This document shows, in pieces, positions 44,701 to 54,829 of a stretch of 64,000 bases of DNA (positions within the stretch are counted from its first letter, which is position 1; each line of letters begins with the position of its first letter). A program made the position numbers and the translations under genes. The notes under the pieces are model-generated. The model was not told where the DNA came from. It did not search any database and saw nothing but the letters and a program-made list of their open reading frames with translations. The stretch spans positions 105,219,367 to 105,283,366 of the forward strand of contig OZ038381.1 in assembly GCA_964036045.1 (NCBI GenBank), in the 5' to 3' direction. This DNA comes from Eutreptiella sp. 'Long Island Sound 2002' (lineage: Eukaryota; Euglenozoa; Euglenophyceae; Eutreptiales; Eutreptiaceae).

Positions 44701-44907
44701 CCCTGGTCTGTGCGTCACTTAGAAACCGTGGGTGCAGGCGCTTGCCCACCACCCCGCCCCCCTGTTTATGGTCAAAACGTTTTCGGTCGCGTTTTAACGC
44801 TTTTCGCAGCACTCTCTTTTGCCTAGCCGTTTTTCATGCTTATTGGCTTCAATTCCAGCTATTTAAAAAACTTTTACATCGTGTTTTACCTATCTTTTAT
44901 TTATAAG
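41771..44907 (-). mobile_element. Copy IV of the array-bearing element, right portion
   Basis: On the minus strand this matches the 5' part of copy II (52,040 to about 54,330). The thymine-poor tract is 41,950-44,050 here and 52,690-54,170 there. Flanking phrases are conserved, such as GCGTAAAACTC, TTCTCCATGTACCTC, CGCAAGCAC, GGCTAGGCAAAA, GAAGCCAAT and GATAGGTAAAACAC. Element B interrupts it at 41,771 and a short SINE-like unit at 44,509-44,763. Very long open frames on the plus strand (up to about 775 codons) arise because adenine is nearly absent and all stop codons need A. I do not treat them as genes. Confidence 0.75.
44509..44763 (-). mobile_element. Stand-alone copy of the 3' terminal module (SINE-like)
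   Basis: On the minus strand this ~255-bp unit runs from a GC-rich start, through CGGAGCCCCGTGAACCC..., CACCAGGCAGGAGGTG, GGATATCACCTGGCCCGACC and GGCGTCTAGTA, to a tail of CCTGAAA/CCTCAAA heptamers. The same module ends copies I and II. Here it interrupts copy IV where copy II is uninterrupted (near 52,230-52,255). The flanks GTTTACAGT (about 44,499) and GTTTATGGT (about 44,764) may be a decayed target duplication. Confidence 0.7.
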
Positions 44908-45513
44908 GTCACTGGGAAAAAGAATGGTGCGGCCGCAAAACTAGCACCCAAGCGGAGGGCACGGCGAGTGGAAGAGCCTCTCACGCGGACTGACCGCCCT
45001 GCAGCAAACGGTGCAGCCAAACCAGAGGCACGCCAAGCCGCAAAACTCAGAGCTGTGAAACGCCCAAGGGTTGATCAGCCTGCCCAACAAGCAGCCGCTG
45101 GTCCTGAATAAGGCGAATCTTCCTCTGACGAAGGGGACGGTGCAGGAGATGCGTTTGATTTGTATGTTAGCTACCAAAGTAGTGGTTAGTGTCTTCGGCT
45201 TGGAAACTTGTTCGGGTAGAGGCCCATAGAGTTCCTAATGAACTCATGGTCTATGGTAACCGTGAGTTTGGTCGCTTGATGGAAAAGCATGCGCGTCAAT
45301 TTTCTCCAAGAAGCCATGGCAAAACATTCTGGTGACTACACCAGAGCAAAGTACATGACCTACCCTACAGATCCAGCACTTAACTTCCTCTCCAACTTCA
45401 AAGATACAGGAGAACAAATCCAAACAAAACTCGCCACGGAAGGTCGACGCCGAAGCGCGCGCAGGCGATGACGGGCAGCAATTGCACGGCTGCGCAAAAT
45501 CCTGTCAGAATAA
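44908..45513 (+). pseudogene. Broken coding-like sequence of unknown family
   Basis: Three open stretches read as plausible protein but are separated by stops and frame changes. The first is a Lys/Arg/Ala-rich segment with KRRARRVEEP and KRPRVDQPAQQAAAGPE, ending TAA at 45,109, followed in frame by an acidic SSSDEGDGAGDAFDLY. The second (about 45,190-45,335) contains EAHRVPNELMVYGNREFGRL. The third (about 45,310-45,513) contains KYMTYPTDPALNFLSNFKDT and a basic end (RRRSARRR, a TGA, then RAAIARLRKILSE and TAA). Basic clusters resemble nuclear-localisation or nucleic-acid-binding segments. I do not recognise the family. It could be a decayed transposon ORF or a host exon. An AT-rich, 3'-end-like stretch follows to 45,600. 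Confidence 0.4.
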
Positions 45514-45639
45514 TCAATTTAAGTCGATTTCACACCAGATTCCATCATTGGATTGAAATTATATAAATTCCAGATCAATTTCATTGAAAAGGAGGGCTAG
45601 GGACGGGATCGGTCCCATGCCGGTTTCCAAAGCACTGAA

Positions 45640-46136
45640 GAAAGCCTAACGCCACAACGAAGGAGGGGAATAGACATGGAAGGTCAGAGATTCACCCTAT
45701 GGGCCGTGGGGCCGTGGGTACCATTCACTACCACTCAGAGTGAGCCCAGGTTAGCAGGCAGGCAACAAGAGCCTGGTTCCTGGCTGGCCTCCCAATGCCC
45801 CCTGCGGCCACCGTAAAGAAGCCCGGGGGGTTCACAGACCAAGTACGTGGCGATGAACCCCGCAGAAATGGCACTTCAGCGACTGGCGCATTGAGAGCAA
45901 CCAGACCGATCCAGGCGCGGGGCACAGACGGGGGCCACACGACAAGCCAGAGAGGCACCCTGCTGCCCACAACCACGGCACAGGTCCGGGTTCGGAGCAG
46001 CATCGGCCACCGGATGCCGCAAACCCGAAGAGCGCACACGACACCAAACTGCACACAGGGCGCCCGACAACAACGGCAGGCACGCCACAACAAGCCCAAA
46101 CGCCAGCTAGAGCCAAGAGAAGCAGGGGGGGACAAG
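45640..46136 (+). mobile_element. Copy V of the array-bearing element (fragment)
   Basis: Phrases such as GCAGGCAACAAGAGCCTGGTT, CAGAGAGGCACCCTGCTGCCC and ATCGGCCACCGGATGCCGC align with copy II at about 54,478-54,740 (GCAGGCAACATGAACTCGGTT, CAGAGAGGCACGCCGCTGGCC, ATCGGCCACCGAGTGCCGC). It lies in the same orientation as copy II and leads directly into a tandem array, as in copies II and IV, but the array unit is different. Confidence 0.6.
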
Positions 46137-46835
46137 CACTGCACCCACAAACGCCGGCGAGGATTGGCGAGGTAATGGCAGAACCAGCGCACAAACACAT
46201 ACGCCGCAAACCCCAGCCAGGATTGGCAGGGTGAAGGCAAAGTCCGCACAGAAACACACACACCAGCCAACCCAGGCAGAATGGGCGGGGTAAAGGCAAA
46301 ATCCGCGCACCAACACACAGACCACAAACTCGAGCCAGGACGGACCGGCTAAGGGCAAAACCAGCGGAGGAGCACACACACACACAAACGTTAGCCAAGA
46401 TTTGCGGGTTGAAGTCAGCACCGGCGCGCAAAAAAGGACAACAAATGTCCCTGCAAGGATTGGCGGGGTAAACGCAAACCGGGCACACAAACATATACAC
46501 CACAAGCCCGAACCAGGAAGGACGGGGTAAACGCAGAACCAGCGCGCAAAAACACACACACCACAAGCAACAGCCAGCATTGCTGCGATAAAACCAAAAC
46601 TAGCACAAAAAAATACACACCACAAACCTCAGCCAGTATTTGTTGGGGGGGGGCAGAGTCCGCACACTAACACACACACACCATGAACCCCAGCCGGGAT
46701 TAGCAGGGTAAGAGCAAAACCAGCCCACAAACATGGACACCACAAACCCCTGCAATGATTGGCGGGGTGAAGACTAAGCATGCACACAAACATACACACA
46801 CTGCAAATGCAGCCAGCATTGGTGGGTTAAAGACA
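46137..46835. repeat. Minisatellite, about 12 units of ~60 bp
   Basis: Units contain CAGCCAGGATTGGCGGGGTAA-like, GCAAAACCAGCGCACAAACA-like and CACACACCACAAAC phrases. Anchors fall near 46,153, 46,211, 46,266, 46,331, 46,391, 46,452, 46,509, 46,570, 46,633, 46,692, 46,752 and 46,812. Units are diverged by substitutions and CA-run length. The last unit joins Element D integrase sequence directly at about 46,836. Confidence 0.88.
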
Positions 46836-47638
46836 CAACCCAGTCCCGAAGGTTGGAGCTGTGCGAGTCATGGCATCATCACAGGGTCCAACCCGGCGTA
46901 GTGAAGCAAGCCTGGGACATGCAGCAGCGGTTCAAAATCGATGAAACTGGTCTTGACGGAGCCATCAGGCAAGTAACACAGGGTTGTTCAGTCTGCCAGG
47001 CCTGCAATCCACACAATCACATTGTAGAGAAGCAACTCCAGTGGATGTTGATATCTGACAAGCTCATGGAGAGCAAGCCCACTGATGTCTTCTCCATGCC
47101 CAAACTGCACATCGGAAAGGAAGGTTTCAATCGTGTGGCCCTCTGTGTGGACAAACACAGCGGCTACATTGTGGCCGTACCCGCGCGCAACAATGCGTTG
47201 CTCGCCAAGGAGGTCGTAGTCGGGATGGTTCGCAATTGACAGACCGTATTTGGTGTTCCCTCTACTATTTACAGTGACCATAGACCCCAGTTCACAGGGG
47301 CATGGTTCAAGGCCACGTACTTCCTGGTGGGAACGCGACATGGCAATAGCATTGCCATCCTCAGCAGGGCCAACGCCGAGCTCAAGTGGCTGAAAAAAGG
47401 TGTCCCAGAATCAGCGCAGGGTACACCTAGCCGACAAGCATCGCAATCGGTTCGGGGAGATGTTGCTAGCCCTCGAGGCACATCGCAACACCCCCACACA
47501 TTCTGGATTCTGGGCTCCACAGAATGTTTTCGGCAGGGACCAACTAGCACAGGCACTCCGAGAACAAGCATGCTGTGAGGGCCGAGACTGCCTTGAAGTC
47601 CACGGCGCCGAATGTCAGGGTTGGTGACCCAGTATGGG
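46836..47638 (+). pseudogene. pol: Element D integrase, N-terminal and core fragment
   Basis: It starts at the sequence equivalent to B residue ~52 of the integrase frame. An open stretch to 47,239 keeps the zinc finger (WHHHRVQPG, then GCSVCQACNPHN) and the core strand KHSGYIVAVPAR. It then meets a stop (TGA at 47,237-47,239). After further frame changes the remains of CSDRGPQF (as SDHRPQF) and the catalytic-Glu region (ANAELKW) are seen. The first catalytic Asp survives (TDVF for MDVF). The fragment ends in GACCCAGTATGGG, the target of copy I. Confidence 0.85.
47626..47638 (+). other. Target-site duplication (left), copy I
   Basis: GACCCAGTATGGG here and at 51,849-51,861 flank copy I. Joined across the insertion, D sequence matches Element B, where the equivalent bases read GACCCGGTGTGGG at 36,838. 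Confidence 0.88.
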
Positions 47639-48475
47639 TTTGAGGTTTGAGGTTTGATTTTGCGGGTACTAGACGCCTTTCCGCCCCGGGGGGCCACGTG
47701 GTCGGGCCAGGTGATATCCTCCCCACCGGGATCTAGTGGCGGGCCCTCCAAGACGCACCTCCTGCCTGGTGGCGGAGTCCCCCCGGTTCACAGGGCTCGG
47801 AGCCCCGTCCCTCCCCGGTCAGTCCCCGGTCAGTGCATCAATTGGCAGCCGTGGCTGCGGGCGCTTACCCACCGCGTTGCCCCCCTAATGTGTGGTCGCC
47901 CGGGGCGCCGGCGCCGCCAGGCCCGTGCCACTGGCTTGTCGCCAGTGTGACCCCCTTGAGCTGGCGCGGAGGCTGCCTTGCCTAGGGGTTGGGTCGTGGC
48001 GCAGTGCGCCACTACTGCCTTGGCTGGTGCAGTGCCCTGTCTGTGTGTGCACGGCGCTCCCGGCCGGTTCGGGGGGTTCGGGCCGGTACCTGGTGTTGTG
48101 TCTCTCCCATTTCCCCCTTCCCGCCCCGCGTGTCCCGCGCTGCGTGTGGCGGGCTGTCCCGTCCGGGTGTCCCTTACACTCGCTCGCTGGTACGCCATTC
48201 CACGCGGCCTGTGCGTTCCGCGAGCTCCGTCCGGTTGCCCTTCTGGTAGTCCCTGCGTGCCCTTTGTGTGTGTGTGCGCCCGCGCTCCCGCGGCGTCCGC
48301 TCCCCCCCCCCCTCCTGGGTGGTGTGGCGTGCGCACCTCGCGCGGTCCCGGCACTGGGCACTGGTAGGGCCTTTCTACGCGGTCCGTGCCGCTCCGCGTG
48401 TTCTGCCCCGGTACCTTGCTCCGTCCGGCGTGCTCGGTGGGGGGCGGTCTGGTCCTGGTTCCTCCCTACCTGGCT

Positions 48476-51400
48476 TGGCCTGCACGCCCTGTGGGGGCTG
48501 CTTGCCGCGGGGGTGGTGGGGGGCCGTGCCCGGGGGGGGGTGGCCCGCCACTGTTGTAGGGGCGTTTGGTGTCTGGCGCTGTCCCTCCCCCGACCGCCTG
48601 TCCTCTGGGGCGGGCAGCCGGGGTACCGCGACCCGTGTGTTCCGGGTGCGGTTGGTGCGGGCGTGGGGACCCAGCACCGGTTCCACAGCGTGCGCCCTTG
48701 CGGGCCGGCGTTGCTCGCTATGGGGGTGGCAGAAGGGCGTCCCCGGGGGGGGTGCCGTCCACCGTTGTGAGGGGCGTCTGAGGTCGGGCGCTCCCCCTCC
48801 CCCGACTGCCCACCCACTGGGCAGGCTGTTGGGGTCCGTCACCCACATGCTGTAGGCGCGGGCGTGTGGGTGTCGAGGTCCAACACTGTTCCTTAGGCCT
48901 GCATGCCCTGTGGGGGCTGCGTCCCGCGGGGGTGGTGGGGGGCCGTCCCCGGGAGGGTGGCCTGCCACCATTGCGAGGGGCGTCTGGTGTCAGGCGCTCC
49001 CCCTCCCCCTGCGGCCCGTCCTCTGGGGCGGGCGGCCGGGGTCCCGCGTCCCGTGTGTCCCGGGTGCAGCCCCTGCGGGCTTGGGGACCCAGCACCGGCC
49101 CCACAGCGTGCGCCCCTGCGGGCCGGCGTTGCTCGCTGTGGGAGTGGTGGAAGGGCGTCCCCGGGGGGGGTGCCTTTCACCGTTGCGAGGGGCGTCTGAG
49201 GTCAGGTGCTCCCCCTCCCTGGACTGCCCACCTACTGGGCGGGCTGTTGGGGGCCGCTACCCACGTGCTGTGGGCGCGGGTGTGTGGGTGTGGGGGCCAT
49301 ACACTGTCCCCTTGGCCTGCATGCCCTGTGGGGGCTGCGTCCCGCGGGGGTGGTGGGGGGCCGTCCCCGGGGGGGCTGGCCTGCCACCATTGTGAGGGGC
49401 GTCTGGTGTCAGGCGCTGTCCCTCCCCCGACCGCCCGTCCTCTGGGGCGGGCAGCCGGGGTACCGCGAGCCGTGTGTTCCGGGTGCTGTCGGTGCGGGCG
49501 TGGGGACCCAGTACCACTTCCACAGCGTGCGCCCTTTCTGGCCGGCGTTGCTCGCTGTGGGGGCGGCGGAAGGGCGTCCCCGCAGGGGGTGCCTTCCACC
49601 GTTGTGAGGGGCGTCTGAGGTCAGGCGCTCCCCCTCCCCCGACTGCCCGCCCACTGAGCAGGCTGTTGGGGTCTGCCACCCACGTTCTGTGGGCGCGGGT
49701 GTGTGGGTGTTGGGGCCCAACACTGTCCCCTTGGCTTGCATGCCCTGTGGGGGCTGCGTGCTGTGGGGGTGGTGGGGGGCCGTCCCCGGACAGGTGGCCT
49801 GCCACCGTTGTGAGGGGCGTCTGGTGTCAGGCGCTGTCCCTCCCCCGGCCGCCCGTCCTCTGGAGCGGGCAGCCAGGGTTCCGCGACCCGTGTGTCCCGG
49901 GTGCGGTCGGTGCGGGCGTGGGGACCCAGCACGAGCCCCACAGCGTGCGCCCTTGCGGGCCGGGAATGCTCGCTGTGGGGGTGGCGGAAGGGCATCCCCG
50001 GGGGGGCCGCCTTCCACCGTTGTTGGGGGCGTCTGAGGTCAGGCGCTCCCCCTCCCCCGACTGCCCGCCCACTGGGCGGGCTGTTCGGGTCCGCCACCCA
50101 CGTGCTGTGGGCGCGGGTGTGTGGGTGTGGGGGCCCAACACTATCCCCTTGGCCTACATGCCCTGTGGGGGCTGCGTGCCGTGGGGGTGGTGGGGGGCCG
50201 TCCCTGGGGGGGGTGGCCTGCCACCGTTGTGAGGGGCGTCTGGTGTCAGGCGCTGTCCCTCCCCCGGCCGCCCGCCCTCTGGGGTGGGCGGCCGGGGTTC
50301 CGCGACCCGTGTGTCCCGGGTGCGGTTGGTGCGGGCCTGGGACCCAGCACCAGCCCCACAGCGTGCGCCCTTGCGGGCCGGCGTTGCTCGCTATGGGGGT
50401 GGCGGAAGGACGTTCCCGAGAAGGTGCCTTCCACTGTTGTGAAGGGGCGTCTGTGGTCAGGCGCTCCCCCTCCCCGAACCACCCGCCCACTGGGCGGGCT
50501 GTTGGAGTCCGCCACCCACATGCTGTGGTCGCGGGCGTGTGGGTGCGGGGTCCAACACTGTCCCCTTGGCCTGCATGCCCTGTGGGGGCTGCGTGCCGCG
50601 GGGGTGGTGGGGGGCCGTCCCCGGGGGGGGTGGCCTGCCAACGTTGTGAGGGACGTCTGGTGTCAGGCGCTGTCCCTCTCCCGGCCGCCCGCCCTCTGGG
50701 GCGGGCGGCCGGAGTTCTGCAACCCGTGTGTCCCGGGTGCGGTCGGTGCGGGTGTGGGGACCAAGCACCAGCCCCAAAGCCTGCGCCCTTGCGGGCCGGC
50801 GTTGCTCGCTGTGGGGGTGGCTGAAGGGCGTCCCCGGGGGGGATGCCTTCCACCATTGTGAGGGGCGTCTGGTGTCAGGCGCTGTCCCTCCCCCGGCCGC
50901 CCGTCCTTTGGAGCGGGCAGCCAGGGTTCCGCGACCCGTGTGTCCCGGGTGCGGTCGGTGCGGCCGTGGGGACCCAGCACCGGCCCCACAGCGTGCGCCC
51001 TTGCAAGCCGGCGTTGCTCGCTGTGGGGGTGGCGGAAGGGCGTCCCCGGGGGGGCCGCCTTCCACCATTGTGAGGGGCGTCTGAGGTCAGGCGCTGTCCC
51101 TCCCCCGACTGCCCGCCCACTAGGCGGGCTGTTGGGGTCCGCCACCCATGTGCTGTGGGCGTGGCCGTGTGGGTGTGGGGGGCCAACACTGTCCCCTTGG
51201 CTTGCATGCCCTGTGGGGGCTGCGTGCCGCGGGAGTGGCTGGGGGGGCGTCCCCGGGGGGGGTGGCCTGCCACTGTTGTGAGGGGCGTCTGGTGTCAGGC
51301 GCTGTCCCCCCTCTCTCTGGAGCGGGCGGCCAGGGTTGCGCGCCCGTGAGTTCCGGGTGCGGTCGGTGCGGGCGTGGGGACCCAGCACCAGCCCCACAGC

Positions 51401-51830
51401 GTGCGCCATTGCGGGCCGGCGTTGCTCACTGTGGGGGTGGCGGAAGGGTGCCCCCGGGGGGGGTGCCTTCCACCATTGTGAGGGGCGTCTGAGATCAGGC
51501 GCTGTCCCTATCCTGACTTCCTCCCCACTGGGCGGGCTGTTGGGGTCCGCCACCCACGTGCTGTGGGCGCGAGTGTGTGGGTGTGGGGGCCCAACACTGT
51601 CCCCTTGGCCTGCATGCCTCGTGGGGGCTGCGTGCCGCGGGGGTGGTGGGGGGCCGTCCCCGGGGGGGGTGGCCTGCCACCGTTGTGAGGGGCGTCTGGT
51701 GTCAGGCGCTGTCCCTCCCCCAGCCGCCCGTCCTCTGGAGCGGGCAGCCAGGCTTCCGCAACCCGTGTGTCTCGGGTGCGGTTGGTGCGGGCATGGGGAC
51801 CCAGCAACGGCCCAACAGCGTGCGCCCTTG
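48476..51830. repeat. Tandem array of copy I: ~418-bp dimers of two ~210-bp units
   Basis: CATGCCCTGTGGGGGCTGC recurs near 48,486 (as CACGCCC...), 48,901, 49,319, 49,739, 50,157, 50,573, 51,207 and 51,615, mostly 416-421 apart. Between these sits a related unit with GACCCAGCACCGGCCCCACA and GCGGGCCGGCGTTGCTCGC. The two types alternate, giving a two-monomer higher-order repeat. One interval of about 634 bp (50,573-51,207) has an extra monomer, and one of ~408 is shortened. The unit is homologous to the array in copy II. Confidence 0.88.
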
Positions 51831-51842
51831 CCCTAACCCTAA
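51831..51842 (-). repeat. Two telomere-like TTAGGG units at the copy I edge
   Basis: CCCTAACCCTAA occurs at the junction between the truncated array and the target duplication. Two units are too few to prove telomeric origin. Confidence 0.4.
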
Positions 51843-51848
51843 GCTGGA

Positions 51849-52039
51849 GACCCAGTATGGGGACTGAGACCCTGGCCTACGGGCACTCACCGCACGAAGA
51901 CCTGGGTCACGCCCCGAAAGGTGGTTCAGAGGATCGGTGAGGACACCTACCTTGTCCACTTCAGCGCCAGACGGTTCAGAGAGAGGCGAGTGAGCCAACT
52001 GTGTGCCCGTGAGCCCGAATCTGAGGCACTCATGTGTCC
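51849..52039 (+). pseudogene. pol: Element D integrase C-terminal fragment
   Basis: The translation resembles the SH3-like end of the integrase: a GTHRTKTWVTP stretch, then VVQRIGEDTY and a decayed FRERRVSQL, matching B residues about 344-395. It begins with the right-hand duplication of copy I and ends with CTCATGTGTCC, the target of copy II. Frame and one or two residues near the left edge are disturbed. Confidence 0.8.
52029..52039 (+). other. Target-site duplication (left), copy II
   Basis: CTCATGTGTCC here and at 57,919-57,929 flank copy II. In Element B the uninterrupted equivalent reads CAACATGTGTTCCTGAGC near 37,019. Confidence 0.85.
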
Positions 52040-52689
52040 ATGATCCATGGTCCCAGTCGCTTTCATAGGTCCCCCAGTGGCGCGCGTAGCGCCTGGCGCC
52101 AGAATGAAATAAAAGGATAGGTAAAACACGCCGAAAGATATTTCCAAATAGCGGAAATGGAAGCCAATTAATATGCAAAACAGCTAGGCAAAAAAGCGCG
52201 CTGCAAACCGCGTTGAAATGTGGCCAAACATTTGTCAGCGTTAAATGGGTGAATGGGTAACGCCGCAAGCACATTCACGCTCTTAGGGGCATGACGCCGT
52301 GCTCCTCGTTCTGCAACACGCCATAAAGCACCGCGTAAAACTCAAAAGAATTTCTAAGTCGCCGCCGCCGCGTCCCTGAACCATCCACGCTTCTTCTCGC
52401 TCTTTTCATTCTCCATGTACCTCCCGTCTTTCCCTTTTCCCCCCCTTCCCCTTTTTCGTCAGCTTAGTCAAGTGGCACTGGGCGAAGGGCGGTCAGCCCC
52501 TTCCAAACACGACACCATCAACAACAACGCCGGCCTCCAGGTTGCGCAGTAAGAGGTAACACAGCGATGCAGAAATGGTCTTGCTGCCTGCCTGCGTGCG
52601 TGCATTGGGTAGTGTATCATTTTCTTTTATTTCGAAAAGCCAAAAAATTTTCAAACCAATTTTGCAGTGGTTTTCAAAAGGAGGAGAAA

Positions 52690-54170
52690 GCAAACAAATA
52701 CAGGCAACAAAGCAAGCAAGGCAGCAGGACAGGACACCACAGCACCACGCGGAAGCACAGCACCAGGGGGCACAGCGCAGGGGAGCAGGGCACCAAGGGA
52801 GAGCAGGGCCACACAGCAATCTGCAGCACACAACACGGCAGCCAGCGGGCGGCCACACAGGGACACCCACGCCAAAGGCCGCAGCAAAACACGGCATGGC
52901 GCAGGACAACACGGCACAGCGCGCAGCAGCACTGCACAACAGGCACCGCACCACCGAACATCAAAGGAAACAGCACATCACACAGCAACGCGCCACAGCA
53001 CCAGGCACCAGAAAGAGCACAGACCAAACGAACAGCACAACGCAAGGCACCAGCACCGCGCAGCACAGCACCAAACAGAGCAGAGAGGACAGAAAACACA
53101 CAGCTCGACAAGCAAGGGCACAGACAGCAAAAAGCAGAGCGGCAAACAACAGCACGCTCGAACACACCACAGCAAGAGACACACAGCACAGAGCACACCG
53201 CACGGAGAAACACAACAAAACGCAGCGCCGGAACGCACAGCACCCCAGGGCAACAGACAGCGTCCGAGAGCACGACACGGCAAGCAGCGCCACCCAACAG
53301 AGGGAGAGGAAGCAACACAGGTCACAACAGCACAACACTGTGCGGAATAAGGCGCAGCAACGCGACTCAGCACAGCTCCCAGGGACACAGTACAGCACAC
53401 GGCAACGCACACCTAGACCAGACACCAAGCCACATTGCAAAGAACACAGCGAGACGACGCGACAGGAGACGCAGCACAGCACACAGCAGCAGCTAACAGC
53501 ACGGCACAGCACAGCGCACCACACAACAAACCGCCCGAAAGAACACCGCACAGCGCACAGCAGCCCACAACAACACAAGGCGGGACACCACAGCACAACA
53601 CGCAGTACAGAAAACGGCAACCCGGCACCGCAAAAAACCAGACGGACGGCCGGCACAGCGGGACAACACCAGACAGCACAGGGCACAACACGCACACGGA
53701 TAGGGGCAGACAGCACGCGGCGACAACGGCCGATGAACGCCAAGCTAGCAGGCAGGAGCAAAAAAAGGAAAAAATAAAGGGGGGGGGGAAGGAAACCGCA
53801 CAGCGCCAAGGCCCAGGACTCCCGGGAGACCAGAGAAAGCCAGAGACAACAAGGGCACATGGGAAACAAAAAAAGGGTTTGGGCGGGGGGAAGGGGGGGG
53901 GCGGAAGAAAACGCAGAGCACCAAGGCCAAGGGCACCCACGGCTGAAAACCGCAGAAAGCCGAAGACAGCGGGAGAGCGAGGAGCAGGGAGGTGGGAGAG
54001 GGGGAAAAAACCCAAAAAAAAGGAAAAAAGGAAAGAAAGAAAAGAGGGCAAACAGGAGGACAAGGAAAGGGCAACCCCAGCCCGGAAGTGGCAAAGCAAA
54101 GGAGGAGGACAAAGCTACCAAAGGAAAGGTGAGGCGCACCAAAAAACGCCCGGTAGGCTGGCCCGGCCGA
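52690..54170 (+). repeat. Thymine-poor tract of copy II
   Basis: The plus strand is dominated by CAGCAC/ACAGCA/CACAGC-like words with very little T, then by G/A-rich sequence to 54,170. The same tract, reverse-complemented, occupies 41,950-44,050 in copy IV. Lack of T removes stop codons on this strand and lack of A removes them on the other, which explains the long frames. Confidence 0.75.
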
Positions 54171-54829
54171 CCCGGCAAAGAAGAGTGAGCACACGCACAC
54201 ACGAACAGAACCCGGGCGCGGCGTCCGGTGACACCCAAGGGGATGTGTTGACGTCAACACGTAACAGCCCTGGTGCACTGGCGGAGGCCCCCGTCAAAAG
54301 ACAGATGGTACAGGAAACTGGACGCGTGAGTGACTGGGGCCAGACAAACCCAACCACCGCACTGCACGCAGCCTAAGACCGACGCCAGAGGGACCTGCCA
54401 GGGACAACCCCAGCACGCGGCCCTGAACGGGTACAACGCGGAGCAAACCCTGCGCCCCTGCCTTGGCAGGGGCCAGCGGCAGGCAACATGAACTCGGTTC
54501 TTGGCTGGCGTGCACACGCCCTGCGCAGCCGCGCAGTAAGCGCGGGGGTGAAAGCCTCCGGTAGGGGACTGCACCACGGCGACAGGGAAGCCAACCAGAG
54601 CACGGAGAGCGACCGGACTGGACGAGGAGCGGCGCACCAGCCGGGCCACGAGTCACGCCAGAGAGGCACGCCGCTGGCCACAACCAAGGTACATGGACAG
54701 GTGCCAAGGAAAATCGGCCACCGAGTGCCGCTAACCGGGCAAGCGCGCACAACATGCAACGAACCACTGCACAGAACAAGGTGCCAAGGAACACCCAACC
54801 CAGCGACTGGCACCCCCACAGACGAACCC

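Larger units (their letters stand above)
47639..51848 (-). mobile_element. Copy I of the array-bearing element (5'-truncated)
   Basis: This 4.2-kb insertion is read on the minus strand, opposite to copy II. It consists of a ~210/418-bp tandem array (51,830 to 48,476), a unique section (about 48,470-47,880) matching copy II at 57,100-57,640 (TGGTACGCCATTCCA, CTGTCCGGGTGTCCCTT, CTTGTCGCCAGTG), and the terminal module ending in CCTCAAACCTCAAA at 47,639. The thymine-poor 5' part present in copy II is missing. Its truncated edge carries CCCTAACCCTAA followed by six unexplained bases before the target duplication. No protein gene is recognised. Frames in the array are repeat artefacts. Confidence 0.85.

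Noticed and set aside
47885-51867. Many overlapping 100-400-codon frames on both strands
   Set aside because: They lie in a GC-rich tandem array whose units recur every ~210 bp, and the peptides are simply translations of the repeat.
52575-54376. Several 300-430-codon frames on both strands of copy II
   Set aside because: They come from the thymine-poor tract. The translations are low-complexity (H/T/Q/A/R or C/V/L runs) and overlap on both strands.
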